Below, piece by piece: positions 1 to 12,654 of a stretch of DNA of 64,000 bases. This DNA is from Steinernema hermaphroditum. Taxonomy: Eukaryota > Nematoda > Chromadorea > Rhabditida > Steinernematidae. The position numbers and the translations under genes were made by a program. Position 1 is the first letter of the stretch. Each line of letters opens with the position of its first letter. The notes beneath the pieces are model-generated. The model had not been told where the DNA came from, did no database searches, and was given only the letters and a program-made list of their open reading frames with translations. The stretch is taken from assembly GCA_030435675.1 (NCBI GenBank), contig CM059623.1, positions 460,012 through 524,011 on the forward strand. The letters are read 5' to 3'.

Positions 1-3000
1 TCTAATAGCGGGATTATGGCAGAGGGTGGTGGTGATTCATTAGTGAACGACGCTTCGGCGTCCTAAAAGTAAAGTGTTCGGATGATAAGATACGATTATG
101 TACTTTCTTGTATTCGGTAAAGTTTTTCCACCTCTAGAAAAAGATATACATCGACAAAAAATGGTTGAAAACGGCTAAATAAGACTAGGACTTCCTTTGT
201 TAGACATTTTTGTACAAATGGCCTATGGAATAACTATATCTTCCCATGTTCGGTTTTCCCTACCCCAATAAGTTCGTATAAGTCTTCAGTTCATATTTCA
301 TTGTGGTCAGAAAAGCAGTACGCAAAATCAGATGGATAGAGAATGGGTGGAGGATAAGTGTTCATTAACAGTTCACGATGGCTTCTTCCGCAACGATGGC
401 ATGGGAGATAACTCCGTCAATTGATTGGCAATCTTCCAGCTAAAAAGGACAGAAGTTTATGAATTTTAAAAATATGAATTTTATAACTAAGAAGGTATTA
501 ATTTCCAGAGTTAGGTGGATACCTGAAACATAAACATCGACGATGAAAAAGAGCAACAAAAATCTCGTTATTGAGACATTTGAGTACCACATATTCTTTG
601 TTGTTCGGGCTCGACATTGCTCATTTAGCCTTATTTCTTACAGGCATTCATCGATGTCCTTTTTCGATCGCTCCAAAAGGCAAAAACACATTTTCTTCAA
701 TCATCTACAAAAATTGTGTTTTTCGCGTTCCAGAACTTTCCGATAACCCTGTATGTAGTGGCGAGACTCAGAATGTCAAAAATAACACATTAAAACGACG
801 AGCGAACATCTGGAATCAACAGTTAGATTGATTCGTGGTCGCTTCGCTGTTTGAGTCGAGTGTGAGTTGATCGTTATTGGATAACCTTAACCCAAAAGTC
901 GACAAAGTACAAAACAAAAACGTGCCATATTCGTCGAAGAAACTGTTGTGCAATACTAGGAAGGTACATGACGTTAGACACTGAATTTCACAAGAAAAAT
1001 TGAACATAGAACCTCTGTCAACCTATAGTTCTGTCAACCTTAAAAGCTATATTTATTTAGACAAAAATTGAACTGCAAATGCAACTTCTCTGTCAGAAAA
1101 CACTATCCTATTACTAAAATCACATGAAGTTCGCTGTGTCAACACGATCACAACAAAAAAACCGACACCGTAGTGTACGTAGACCACTGAACTACACAAT
1201 CGGCTATATCTAAACAGAGAACCGACTGGTCGAAAAAAACCCGGTGCTATTTCGCAATATTAACCTGTGCACAGAGATCGTTCACTTGTGTCTATGACGA
1301 TCGGCCGGGTCGTTCGTTCGCATCCTCAAAAATGAGTTGAGTGAGCGGTCGTTACTGGGGCAATATCATACACACTCGACGACTCAACAAAACGACAGAA
1401 ATTCATTTCCTCACTAAAAAGCCGCTAATGAATCAAACAATTGCTGCAGTCTATTGCCGAATTTGAATAGGATGCTCAAATGCGAGTCACATACTTGTCG
1501 TCCATTATTCAAAAGATTCATCGAACGATCACAAAAATCATCGAAGTTAGTTATGAAAAAGCATTGAAAAACTGATTTTCGACCATTCGCGTCATCGTGT
1601 TTAAACTTTTTTGAAACAGAGTTTCCTCTGGAAACAGAACACTCACTCGTCATGTTTTCTCGAAAACCACTTTTTATCCACATCTCACAAACCGTCCGAT
1701 CGGACGGGTCGTCCATTCTCTCTTTCAGACATCAGCGATCGTTAGGGCAATGCCTCCATGTATAAACGCTCGGCCAACAAAGCGACAAAAATTCGTTGAA
1801 AAGTCGTTATCACAGCAAAAATCACTGAAGTATACAAAAAACATATACATATAAGCATTGAAGAACTGATTTTCCCTGTTACCCTGTTAAAGCAGAGTGA
1901 TTCACTCGTCCTACTTTCTCCAAAACCACTTCTTATCTCACCACTCGTCCGATTTCGTCACAAAAGAACACGGTTTGAGTATCTATTAACTATCTCAAAA
2001 ATATCACCAACTCCCTCGATGACTGCAATACATCGCCATCCATAATATGACGAGTCCATCGTTTCTCTGCAAAATCTAATATACCCGCTCCATTTTTATT
2101 AACACATAAAGCACTATGCAAACATGACATCACACGAGCTCTCATCGATTACCACACCCCACAAACTCTCATTAGAGCGGCGCGGAGCTCCGTAATTCCG
2201 AAGCTCCCAATTGAGTTAAAACAGTGGGGAAATTACGGAGCGTGGCGCAAACTTGAGAACGTGAGAATCGGCGCACTTTCCACGCCCTCGGCCAGCCCTT
2301 CGTGGTGGCCGGGAAAAGCGCCGAGATTGTGGGACAAAGATTAGCGCGGAAGCGGCGTTATCGAATTCGCCTAAACGGATTTGCGTCGTTTTTTGAAGAC
2401 CCTCCCGCATTGCGGCCTGAAGAAGCTATCTTCGCGGGTGTCCGACGAGATTAATATATAAAAACAGCGACGGTGTTTACGACTTCCCCTCTTTTGTTTA
2501 CATGACACTAGGAAGTCAATTTGGGCAGTACTCTGGGGTGTTCTCGGAATCTGAGAGGTGTTTTGGACTGAGATGGTGGAGCGGAGATTATAAGTCCCGG
2601 GAGATGGAGGTTGTCTTGTTGCTCGTCGAGATGTAAGTGTGATTAACATGAGAGATGGATGGATAGCAGTGTGAAATGGAAGAACGAGAAAAAGAACGAA
2701 ATTTCAGAAGCCAAGTTTTTCCACCTTCCACTAGATGCAGCCAAATTAAGTGTCGTCAGCCAAGCGAACTGGTTATTATAAAACATGAGAATGTTACCTA
2801 TCCAAACCGAGGAACGCATATCAAAAATTCAATTCAATTCAAAATTCGAAGATGAATTAAAAAAAGGCGAAAATTGGCAAAAAAATTCGTGAATCCATGA
2901 GCACTAGGCGCAAGATCAGCTGGGCGCCAGTCCCACCAGTACCGAGACATGTCCAGATATAGTGTTGTGATATATTTTCCATACCTATTCGCACAAATCT

Positions 3001-6000
3001 CGCGTAGCTACTTGATCCTAGCTGTCAATGCTCCCCATTTTCGATGGCGACTTCAGGCAAAACTTTTACCACTCAAAAGAAGGGTCACAAAAGCACAAAT
3101 GACCGCACATCACAATGAATGCCAAAGCCCAAAAAACAAACAGTCGCGGCTCAAAAATGTCGTAGAGATACGGATATTGTTGAGGGCAGATCAGACATGC
3201 CCTTTGGTAGACAGTCTAGACAGCTTCTTCTCCCAATACATAGCGTGTATAACAGAGTCATTGCATATTCATGTATGCCTCTAGTGAAGGTCGGGGTGGT
3301 CGTGTGTTCGGGTACCAAACCAACAACACAACATAGCGTCAGATATTATTTTGAAAAGTGTCTTCTACAGTCACGCATACAATGCGTCCAGGAATGATAC
3401 GTCCACCTCTTTTTCTTGGTATGTCTGGTTGAGAGGAAAGACAGCTCGACGTACTGTGGTGTTAGAACAATCTTAGACTTATCTGTACGGTGAATATAGC
3501 ACAAAGATCATTGTTTGAGCAACATCAGGCTTGACTAGCATCGAGTTCCAGTCTCAAAAGTTAGAATTCATAGAGTTCAAGTACGCAAATTGTGGCGCTG
3601 TAGCAAATAGCAGATACTCAGCTGCTTGGTGGAAACTGAGGACATGAGGTTCACGAGAAAAATCTCTGTGAAAGTCTACAAAAATTGCAAAAGAAACAGC
3701 ATTAGAAGAGATATTTCAATGTTCATAGAAACAAAACTCGGCACATAGCAAATCAATGCCGCGCGTTTACAAAAAGTTTGTTTTGATAGCCACGATGGCA
3801 GAACAACGCGACAGAGTGAGTGCAAAAAAGAAAGCATAATCGATACTCCCTGACACTCAAATTATATGTTGTGTTCTAAACATCATAGGCTTGGCTTGCA
3901 TACATTCTTTCTCGATGCGTTTTGAACCGTGATGTGACCTTTGGTTGATCTCTCCGATCTACCTCTCCAAGTGACTCGTGTCTTCTGTTTGAAATCAATC
4001 AATTTACTGAACCGTTAATCCCCACTCCAAATCTTATTTGTAAAGAGTTGCACGTACGACCGCAAAAATTATTCAGTGATGCACTTCATATTGGCAATCA
4101 AATTAGTACAAACCACGACTCGCTGAAAAAGTTCACAGTGAACTGCTCTGTCTGGATTTCGTGGCTTAACGCTCCGTCACAAAAATCAGAAAGACTACAT
4201 GGTCTTAGGGTGTTGCTAGACGACTCGCGGCTGAGATGAGACGGAGTTGCCCTAACTCGCAACAAACTGCCTCTCAAATACCGCGCTAAGCCAGGTTCCC
4301 CGAAAGCGAAGTCTGAAACTTTACTAATTAGTAAATGTATGGCTGAGCAAGAGATGAGCTGAGTCCGTTGAGAAAAGAAAAGCTTTCAGGATACTCAAAA
4401 ATTCGGGAAATAATCGAATACTGAGCGTGCCAGAAGCCCAAACGTGCTGTTGTGGATCTCCGATCTCCCTATTCTAGTCCACCGTAAAAATTACACGCGT
4501 AAGAAATATATAAAAAACGACGAAAACTGGAAATATCATTCATTTATTCCATTCAGCATATGTTTATGTTATCTAGTTACGCAACACGGACTTCCTACCA
4601 CAAGAAGTCATGCAGCAAACCCAAAAAACAAAAATAAAGTTCCTCTTTTCCTCCAATACAATCGCATAGAAAATCATTACACAAAGACACATCTCTGTCG
4701 AGCTTCCAAAAGACCATTGCAATACTCAGATGGGAGTTTTTCTCTGCACTTGGGATATTGTGATTTTTCTCAAAAATTAGAATGTTGGAAAAGAAGAGAA
4801 TATGAGACGAAATGTTCGAAAAAAAGTACAGCGTAGCATAATGGGAATTTAATCGGTCCTATAGTAAAATTTCAGTTATGCAGTTCTTGTTTTGTCAGCT
4901 GATTCGGGATAGATTTTAAACCAGAATTGCCACTACAAAAATTGATAGGATAATGAAATAGAAGCTAAAACGGGTTGAGAAATAATCGAATATTGAATAA
5001 GCGAACAGTCTATTAAGAATATTCAGGATAACTGAAAAAATTCCAAAAATCGATATAATTGTGATGATGCTATTCTTGGTTTGTCACCTCATACGTGATA
5101 CTATACCTTGGAGAGTACACAAGGAAATTGCACACATATGAAAAACGATAGCCGGAGATGTCATGCATGATCAAAAATCACTAGGAAGAATATGTTTCTG
5201 TAATCTAAGAATGCATCACCTACCAGTATAACGCACACAGCAAAGCCTCTCGCACAACCACGAATTGTAGTTCCGGTGCCTTTACCCGATCGGCGCTTGG
5301 CGAAGAAACATCGCAGCGCTGCACGCACCCATTCGACCAATTAGAACGTCGGCCTCTTCCGGTCGTTCCACACAAGTGCTCCGCCAAAAACAAAGCGGAA
5401 AATCAGAGACAAAAGAAGCCGGCCGCGGCACTCACGGGGTGCATAATGACGCGCCGGCGAGAATTTATCACCAGCACCACACACATCGATTCGCCTGAGG
5501 GGAAATGACTGATGATGAGATGATGTTTGAGCGGCGTGAGCGATTGTTAGAAGAGTAAACAGATAGATTTTTGCTTACTTTAAGGTTTTGGAGTGACATA
5601 TCCTCCACCTCCAAAAAATCATATAGGAGAGCATCTGAACATGCGCACTAAGTAGGCCAAGATTCAACGAGAAACTGCAATCTGCATTCTTATTTTGACA
5701 ACGCGTTCTTCTAAATACGCCCTAGGGCCACATCTATGGAAATGATGGATTTGCATATTGAAAGAAAAACAACTTTTCTATGAGGCCTTAGAGAGTTGAG
5801 GATGTTTACTATGTACATTATCAAAAATTATCGAAATTTTGCGGATTATGATGTGTAAAAGGGTGAAACTTTCTTTAAGTGACGAAGATTTCACAATCGA
5901 GTGGGGACGAATAAGACAACCAAGCACAAGCCAGGGCTAGAAGAAACAGTCAAAAATAAACCATGCTTCTAAAGGAACATTCATGACGTAGTGCGAATTG

Positions 6001-6015
6001 CATTGTTCATTGCAG

Positions 6016-6250
6016 CCCATTCGTGCCAACTGATCCTCGATACGCAATCTTAACCGGCAAACTGTTAAAATCGCTGCTTACCGTTTTTCTTATTCCGAAG
6101 AGCAATTAACGCGTGTTCCAAAATGAAAACCCATGAGCAAAGTGCAGCTTGTTTTTGGTATTAATACATCCCATTCGTGTCAACTGATCCTCGACAGGCA
6201 TTCTCGACCCTTGAACTACAAAAATCGCCTTTTATCGTTTATCTTGTCCC
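6016..6250. repeat. Two degenerate direct copies about 153 bp apart
   Basis: The string cccattcgtgccaactgatc followed by ctcgata.. near 6018 recurs as cccattcgtgtcaactgatc plus ctcgaca.. near 6170. Both are followed by weakly matching sequence ending in a Cgc(t/c)tttatcgttt-like run. This looks like an old local duplication of non-coding DNA, with no coding content. Confidence 0.6.
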
Positions 6251-6935
6251 AGCTTTTTCACCCCAAAAACGCCACAATTTCCTATTCTTGTCTATTTTAC
6301 GTTGTGTCCCTACAGGATTTCCATATTTTCTATAATGAGATAACTGCATGGATGAGTTGTTACTATGTGGAGCCTCCTCAAACCAGATAGCCAACTGCCT
6401 CTCGAAGGTCAACGCATTCACTTTTTTGGTGATCGGCCTACAGACGTTTCACAAAATTCCTTGTCAAAGGACAAACACCGTATTCGAGGATTGTGTCTAT
6501 AATGGTTGTTGTTGGTCGACCTCTTGAGGATGAGGTTATCCAGCAATGAGTGGGACCCTTTATTGAAAACCTACAATTCCTAATTTACGGTTCATTGATT
6601 CACATTGTTTTCCTTCTGATGTTCTCAGGCATAGACAAGAATCACCAACAAACTTGTTCTTCAACCCTGTGAATACTTACAAAAATGGCGAGGATCGAGA
6701 GCCATCAAAAATATTGTGAAAACTCAATTTTCGCTGTATACGCGGACAAAAATTTCACTCTTGACGCTATTTGGGTGGCCAAAATCACGAATTCCACGTC
6801 GCAAACAGTTGTGAAACTCAGGCGACCTGCCCAAAAATGACCATTCGATAAAGGAAGAAGGAAGAGAACCAGTGACCAGGGTGATACGGTATGAATTATG
6901 AGATATCTTGTATGGTGAATCCAATTGGTTCATTC

Positions 6936-7370
6936 AAAAATGAGTGACCATTAGTGTGTAAATCGGCTTTTTATGATGCTCACATTGCCTCATACAGTAT
7001 ACTTCTTTTATGAGATACCACTTGCCATGACAAAAATCTTCAGATATTTTCACAAACTAGGTGACTCCTTGAATACTCCTTGATCAGGCCATAGACTACC
7101 CTAAGTATGGGCATAAACACTTACGTTCATTGTAATGATGAATGCACTTGAGTCAATCAAAAATGAGTGACCATTGGATAGGCGTATGTCGATCACAGGC
7201 AAGATTAACGTTGAAGGTGCAAAAATTTTTAGAAAAAATAAACATTTTGCCTCTTATGCATATAGTCTACTCCTTTTATGAGATTCACTACTGTCAGGAC
7301 AAAAATCTTCAGATATTTTCACAAATTGGGTGACTTCTTGATCAGGCCATAAGCTACCCTAAGTATGGAC
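6936..7370. repeat. Direct repeat pair, period about 225 bp
   Basis: Copy 1 runs about 6936-7115 and copy 2 about 7160-7370. Shared blocks, in order, are caaaaatgagtgaccatt, a cttttatgaga block, gacaaaaatcttcagatatt followed by ttcacaaa, and then tgatcaggccata followed by ccctaagtatgg. Copy 2 has extra sequence after the first block. This is a diverged tandem duplication in non-coding DNA. Confidence 0.75.
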
Positions 7371-7868
7371 ACTTTTCCCAAGGCACAATCAAATCAAATA
7401 ACATGCAAAAGAATAGTTCTTTCGAAGGGGAAAAAATTGAGCGCCTAAGAGATCGATGTCCATGTCAATCACGTAGAAGGCGAAAAACGGCGCGCACCCG
7501 AGGAGGACCCAAATGAGCAATTTGAGAGAGCACTCGACGTGGAGTCGCCAAAGAAAGGGCGCGAATCGGAGAAGCGGAGGAAGAGGCAATTACCGAGTGT
7601 TTATAGCGAAACATGCTCGTTTGTTTTTGTGGCGCTCCTCGGGGTCTTCGAGGAGCTGTAATGTCGTCGGCCATTAGGCGACGGGCCAGGCTGATGGATT
7701 GCCTCGGGGTGCACGTGTACCCGTCAGCGGAGTGTTTCCAGTGATCGAATGTTCCTCGCGTGGACAACTGGTGTCTTCTGGGGAGGAATAAGTCAACAGA
7801 AGAAAAGTTAAGATTAGTGGGGATCTGGCAGTGGGAAGCCTAATGGCGTAGATGGCCGAAATGGTCAG

Positions 7869-8381
7869 TCACCATGACAACTTGAAGCGGACTAAAATGG
7901 ATTCGTGGCGGTCGATACATTTTTCGGAGACCTGAAAATAGACTTTGAAACGGACTGATATGAGCCCGAATTCGTTAGGATTTCGGATACGATTCGAATC
8001 ATTGGTCACTGGACTTAAACCAGTCTGCTGTAGCCATCTGACTTTAAAATAGGCGTCCATAACACCTGAACGGGTAAGACAGATCCCTATGTCCGTGGTT
8101 CCGTGGATAGGGAACTTCCAAAGTGTTCTAGGGCATATCAAAAGAGTTCCACGAGAATTTAAACACCACTGATCCACATCGAGCCCGAATTCAAACTTAG
8201 GCTTCTTGTCAATACCGTAGGGGTTGTGCAACTGTAAGAGAGATTCGGCAAAATGTTTTGCTGAATGTAAAAAGGTCACAGGGCTCCACGAAGCGGAAGT
8301 TTGGTTGTTCATTGTATGAGGAAATTCGCAAAAATACCAAGACCACAGGTCTAATCTTTCACCGAAAGCAATTAAAAACAA
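7869..8381 (-). CDS. Doubtful 170-codon open frame
   Basis: A single open frame of 170 codons on the minus strand. I do not recognise it. It has no signal peptide, no familiar motif, and its base composition is like the surrounding non-coding DNA rather than the GC-rich codons of the real genes here. Two segments inside it look alike (around WYFCEFPHTMNNQT and LWKFPIHGTTDIG), suggesting a diverged internal repeat. It is probably a chance or decayed frame in repeat DNA. Confidence 0.15.
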   Translation of the reverse strand: MFLIAFGERLDLWSWYFCEFPHTMNNQTSASWSPVTFLHSAKHFAESLLQLHNPYGIDKKPKFEFGLDVDQWCLNSRGTLLICPRTLWKFPIHGTTDIGICLTRSGVMDAYFKVRWLQQTGLSPVTNDSNRIRNPNEFGLISVRFKVYFQVSEKCIDRHESILVRFKLSW

Positions 8382-9066
8382 ATCAACAAAGAAGAATTGT
8401 GGTTATGTAACAAAAGATCGATTGATTAATATTGATTGATATCATCTTCACTTTTATACTATGACCAAAAGCACCAAAAATTCATCCATATATGGAATAT
8501 ATATCGACGACATACACGTGGACCAAAAATTAGCGGCAAGACACCTACAGTGCTCATGGAATCGTTTTTATTCCATTCTAACCCGATAGACAATAAGTGG
8601 TCTGATCGGCCTCCAACAGTCTGTGTGATCCATTGCGGAAGTGTTTTATTCGTAAGCGGTCAGAGCCTTTTAGCCGCTGAAAAGATGAACCTTTTATCGG
8701 CGCTCTTATTCCAAAACTTCACATGCTAATTATTTATCTGATTGACCCTTTTTGCTGAGACCTAGACGTCCTGGATGTCACATGGACGACATAGGCTTCT
8801 TTGCCGCTCCATCATTGGAATAAGGAAAATTTTTGGAATCACGGACTCTGCCCCGATTCTAGCTCTTTAGTGCAATCTGACTGATTTTTCCTTAACCCAA
8901 CTATCTTTATGTGGAAATAAACCCAGCTCGTGAGTCGCATTTTCCATGCGTACTACTCTCCATATCAAAAATATCAAAAAGCTGTGTTAAAAGCTAAACA
9001 GTGAAAGAAACTATACAATAAAAAATCGCCAACTTTGTAAAGCAGAAGACTATCCTCCACTTTCAG

Positions 9067-11882
9067 TGTCGAAGAAGGGCATCGTCACGCTGCACAACCG
9101 CTTCTTGACGCTGGCGAAGCAGAAGGACCGCGCGACGGATGAGGTGTTCATGGTGCCGGACGACCTGCGCGCCATCGAAGAGCTCAGCTTCAACCCGCTC
9201 GGCAATCGTATCATCGACGCCTTCTTCGCCGACGCCGAGTGAGTTTCCGCACGCAGCACTAAACGCCCGGGGGGAATAATCACATTTCCGTCCGAAATCC
9301 CGAAACTGACAAACTAGCCGCCAGTGACGCGCTTCCGCAAGCGTCAATAAAATTTAAAAAGCTGTCCGATCGATGAGTCAGTCGCTGGGGAAGGGAATTA
9401 GGGTGCCGATTTATGCAGTTCCGGAAGCGACAGATTTCGGAGCCGCTGTGTAAGAAGACCGATATGGGCATGACATCGTTAAAAAGCACCCGTGATAGAT
9501 GAAGACTACGGTATAACGAAATTAACTGTCTTTCATAATGAATAAAGTCGCAGGGGCACACTTCGTCAGCCCTAGACACTGCTTTGGCGCATGTTTTGAA
9601 GCACTTAATATGGCAAACTTCGTCCAAAAAGTTTTTTGAATCCCATGGGGTTTAGTTATTCAATAGTCAAATCATTTTTAAGTCAGTTTTATCCGAATCT
9701 AATGACAGCTTAATGAAATCAAGCAGCGAGCGAGAGAGAGCTATTGGAAAATCACAGTGAGGAGTTTTTCCATCGCATTCTGTCTCAAAAATTTACCAAA
9801 TTTTCACCAGAACAGTACTTATGCGATTTTTTCACAAAACTGTGCTTAACGAGTGAGCGTCGAGTAGACCGCATAAAATCGAAAATCATAAAGGTACATC
9901 ATCCGAAAAAATCTTAGGTTAACTTACAAGCTAAGCGACACCAAAAAGGGCGTTTTGTGTCGCGCAAAGTACAAATGGGCCTTAAGATGCCGGCACGAGT
10001 GGTCGTAGACAACCTAAGACTCATTCAACGAGAAACAGCGAGCGGACCCGACCCGACCGATAGCATGACTCCTTTTGCCAAGACTGCTTTTGTCAGTTCA
10101 CGCTCGAAAAGTTGATCTGCTCGTTTTAAGAAGCTGCTCGAAGGGTTCACAGTCAACGGGCAAAAATCATAAGATGTCGGCACGAGCGAGTTCATGAGGC
10201 TCAAAAATTTCTGCTAAAGAGATTGCAAAACCATCTCGAAGCTCACGCCATATGGTAGACAAGTTATGTCAAATTTAGAAGACGCAAAAATTTAACATCA
10301 AATGTCCCTGCTTTCATTACAATGAGCCGCTATCATAAGCAAAAAGGGACAAACGACAAATCGGGTTTAGCTGTGTTATGGTTAAGTCCTGTTTTAAACC
10401 AGTTTTATCGAAATCTACTGGCAGCTTAATAATATCAAACAGAGAGAGAGAGAGCTATTTAAAAACCACAATGTGTTCACCTGTTTTCACCAGAGCAGTT
10501 CTTATACGATTTTCCATAAAACTGAGCTTAAGGATCTACTCGTCAGCAGCTCAACTAAAAAGCCAAAAATCATAAGATGGCGGCACGAGTTATCGTAGTG
10601 GTACTATCGTAGTTGTAATTTTCGATCTTTGTGTGACAAGCTGTTTCCGTGGCCTCTCCTCCATTAGCTTAAAAACGTGTTCCCGGTGTTCATCAAACCT
10701 TTACGCTTCGTTTCCGAACAAAAATATGTTGCTGTTGTCCTGTTTATGTCGTATGTCGTAGGGATATTCCACTGAAAGGCTGCGTCTCCTTCACTCTAAG
10801 TTTCCGAATTGAATACCACCTCATCAGACGTTTCCGTGGCTCAAAAGAGAATACTGTGGGCAGAACGAATAATCTCTCAATGAGCCGACCGCTTGAACCC
10901 CAAAAATTGTCGCTAGACCCAAAATGGTTACGAATTCAGAGACATCTTATGATAGCGATAAGTTATGCAGACCGGAGATCCATGAGCGAGTCCAAGAACA
11001 GTCAGCCACCAAACAGTCTTAGCACATGAAGCTCACAATTTCTGAGAAAAATTTGAAATTACAATATACTACCTCAGTAAAATAAGAGACAGCTTAGACC
11101 CATTTTTCCCTTCATTCCCAGCATAAAAAGGCTGTAGCAAGCAAAAATGGACAAAGGACCGAATGTATTTCGTTACAGAGTCGGAGATAAGAAACGTATC
11201 TACTTCCGCGACTTCGTCAAAGTGCTTTCCCACTTCCGTCCGATCAACAAAAACAAGCCGCATCCATGGAACAGTCGCGAAGCGAAACTCAAATGTAAGT
11301 TCCGTAAAAAGGGAGTGGATCGTAGTCATTTACGAGTGTACCTTTCGTGTCAAAAGGCGAGACGTCTCATAGAGCATCCACGTCTCATGATTATGATGTA
11401 GTGTATAGCGTCTCCATAAGAGCATTACACAATAATTGCCGTGCCTCCCAAAGCAAAAGCTGACAAAACTCTCATCTAATGAACAGATCTGTTCGCACTT
11501 GATTAATCAGTATTAGAAGATAACCACTAGAAGGTCATCTGATGAAATGGCGTCCGAAGGCATCCAACCATATTTCTCGATTTCATTTGCATAATTTTCA
11601 GTCGCTTTCACGATGTACGACTTGAACAGAAGCGGCACAATCACGAAGGACGAGTTCAAGGAGATCCTCCAGGTGAAGAATCACTGAGGGCAAAATAATC
11701 ATACAATTCTTCAGATGATGATCGGCGACAAGGTCTCTCCGGAACAAGTGAGCAGCATCGCCGAGCGGACGATGCGAGAGGCCGACAAAGACGGCGACGG
11801 ATGCATCACTTTCCACGAGTTCTCGACGGCGATGGAGAAGACCGACATCGAGCAGAAGATGTCCTTCCGTTTCCTTACATAA
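9067..11882 (+). CDS. pbo-1: Calcineurin B homologous protein (CHP1/PBO-1), 3' four exons
   Basis: EF-hand calcium sensor of the CHP family, which binds and regulates plasma-membrane Na+/H+ exchangers; the C. elegans member PBO-1 acts with gut NHX exchangers in defecation. Exons read here: 9067-9238, 11179-11294, 11602-11672, 11715-11882, all with GT/AG ends and matching phases. Family signatures are FNPLGNRIIDAFF, FRDFVKVLSHFRPINKNKP, two canonical EF loops (DLNRSGTITKDE and DKDGDGCITFHE) and the CHP C-terminus DIEQKMSFRFLT. The N-terminal exon, expected to start with a myristoylation signal MGN, was not located upstream, so the model is 5' incomplete. Intron 9239-11178 is unusually long (1.9 kb) and repeat-filled. 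AATAAA follows at about 11936. Identification is secure; only the 5' end is open. Confidence 0.93.
9672..10600. repeat. Repeats filling the long pbo-1 intron
   Basis: About 9672-9905 and 10385-10600 are diverged direct copies: cagttttatc(c)gaaatct, then cagcttaat, then gagagagagctatt, then ttttcaccagagcagt, then a cgatttt..cataaaactg block. A second small unit, ataagatg(t/c/g)cggcacgag, occurs near 9986, 10168 and 10573. Both families lie inside intron 9239-11178, so the intron has grown by local duplication. Confidence 0.75.
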
Positions 11883-12654
11883 GCGTTGACATTCAATGTT
11901 GTTGACGGATTGTAACATATATTGAGCTGGCAGCAAATAAATGTTCTTTGAAAGATACTTTTTTGGGAGGTGAAATATTCACAGAACAAGTGAACGGAGA
12001 ATTCTCGAGAGTTGCACTCACAAGAGAAGTTGGCGGTACAGAGACTGTGTGAGTGGACGGTGAAGGAAAGAAGAAAACACGAGTCTGTTCGATTAATCAG
12101 AAGCTTTATTGTACCATTTATTGTACCGCACAGTCATCAGGACGATTAGTCTTGTTAAAAGCGTTTTGAAAAGTGCACTTTATCCTGGATATACTACAGT
12201 AGTCAAGTTTCAAAGGTAAAGTTGGATGGACCCGATCCTGCGCCGCTCTGTTTCCTTGCAGAGCTTTGCAAAATAAACTTCTTCGGAGTTCCGGAGCGGA
12301 CTCCCAGTGATCGTCAGCGTGAGAACCGTTGGATTCCAGTTGGTATTTTATAGGAAAATCGCGCGTCGCGGATCTATTCCTGGGTTTTGTCGGGCGTTGA
12401 AACTTGCGAGTTTGCTCGAATTGCTGTTGCGAGGCTAATGTGTTAGCTCGCGTGTATTAGTTGCTGTAGTGGTGGTTGTATCACCGTGTGTGGTTGGAAG
12501 TCGCGTACACAAGGGAATCTCGCGTGGCGACAGTCACTTACGTACTTTGAAGAAGCAGAGTACGCAGTTGGCTGCTTTTGGCGAGCTCTGCGACATAGTG
12601 AACTGCGAGGGCGTGGACGTTTTCCACAATAATGTTTTAGCATAGTCATCGGAA
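11883..12654. other. Convergent 3' regions and an extra about 0.5 kb segment
   Basis: From 11883 the pbo-1 3' UTR runs to an AATAAA near 11936. A minus-strand polyadenylation signal lies near 12106 in the context gattaatcagaagctttatt, the same context as at 13704-13731 beyond the intact MDSVPF gene. Between that signal and the end of the dead gene copy (about 12130-12650) is roughly 0.5 kb of GC-richer DNA that has no counterpart in the second copy. On the minus strand it has a TATA-like ctataaaatacc near 12350. It may be an insertion; I cannot define its ends. Confidence 0.5.

Larger units (their letters stand above)
1..9066. other. AT-rich non-coding stretch before/within the 5' part of pbo-1
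   Basis: I see no convincing gene here. Possible roles are intergenic DNA or long 5' introns of the downstream pbo-1 homologue, whose first exon I could not find. Three GC-rich islands stand out: about 2160-2450, 5220-5480 and 7440-7770. They are open in several frames by composition only and may be promoter-like. Degenerate direct repeats occur: about 1556 and 1852 (both read gcattgaaaaactgatttt-like), 6016-6100 with 6169-6250, and 6936-7115 with 7162-7370. The word CAAAAAT recurs throughout on the + strand (see findings). Confidence 0.6.

Noticed and set aside
398..440. ttggcaatcttcca near 430 also found at 49686 in the retrotransposon tail
   Set aside because: The match is only about 15-20 bases and the minus-strand reading shows no further reverse transcriptase residues.
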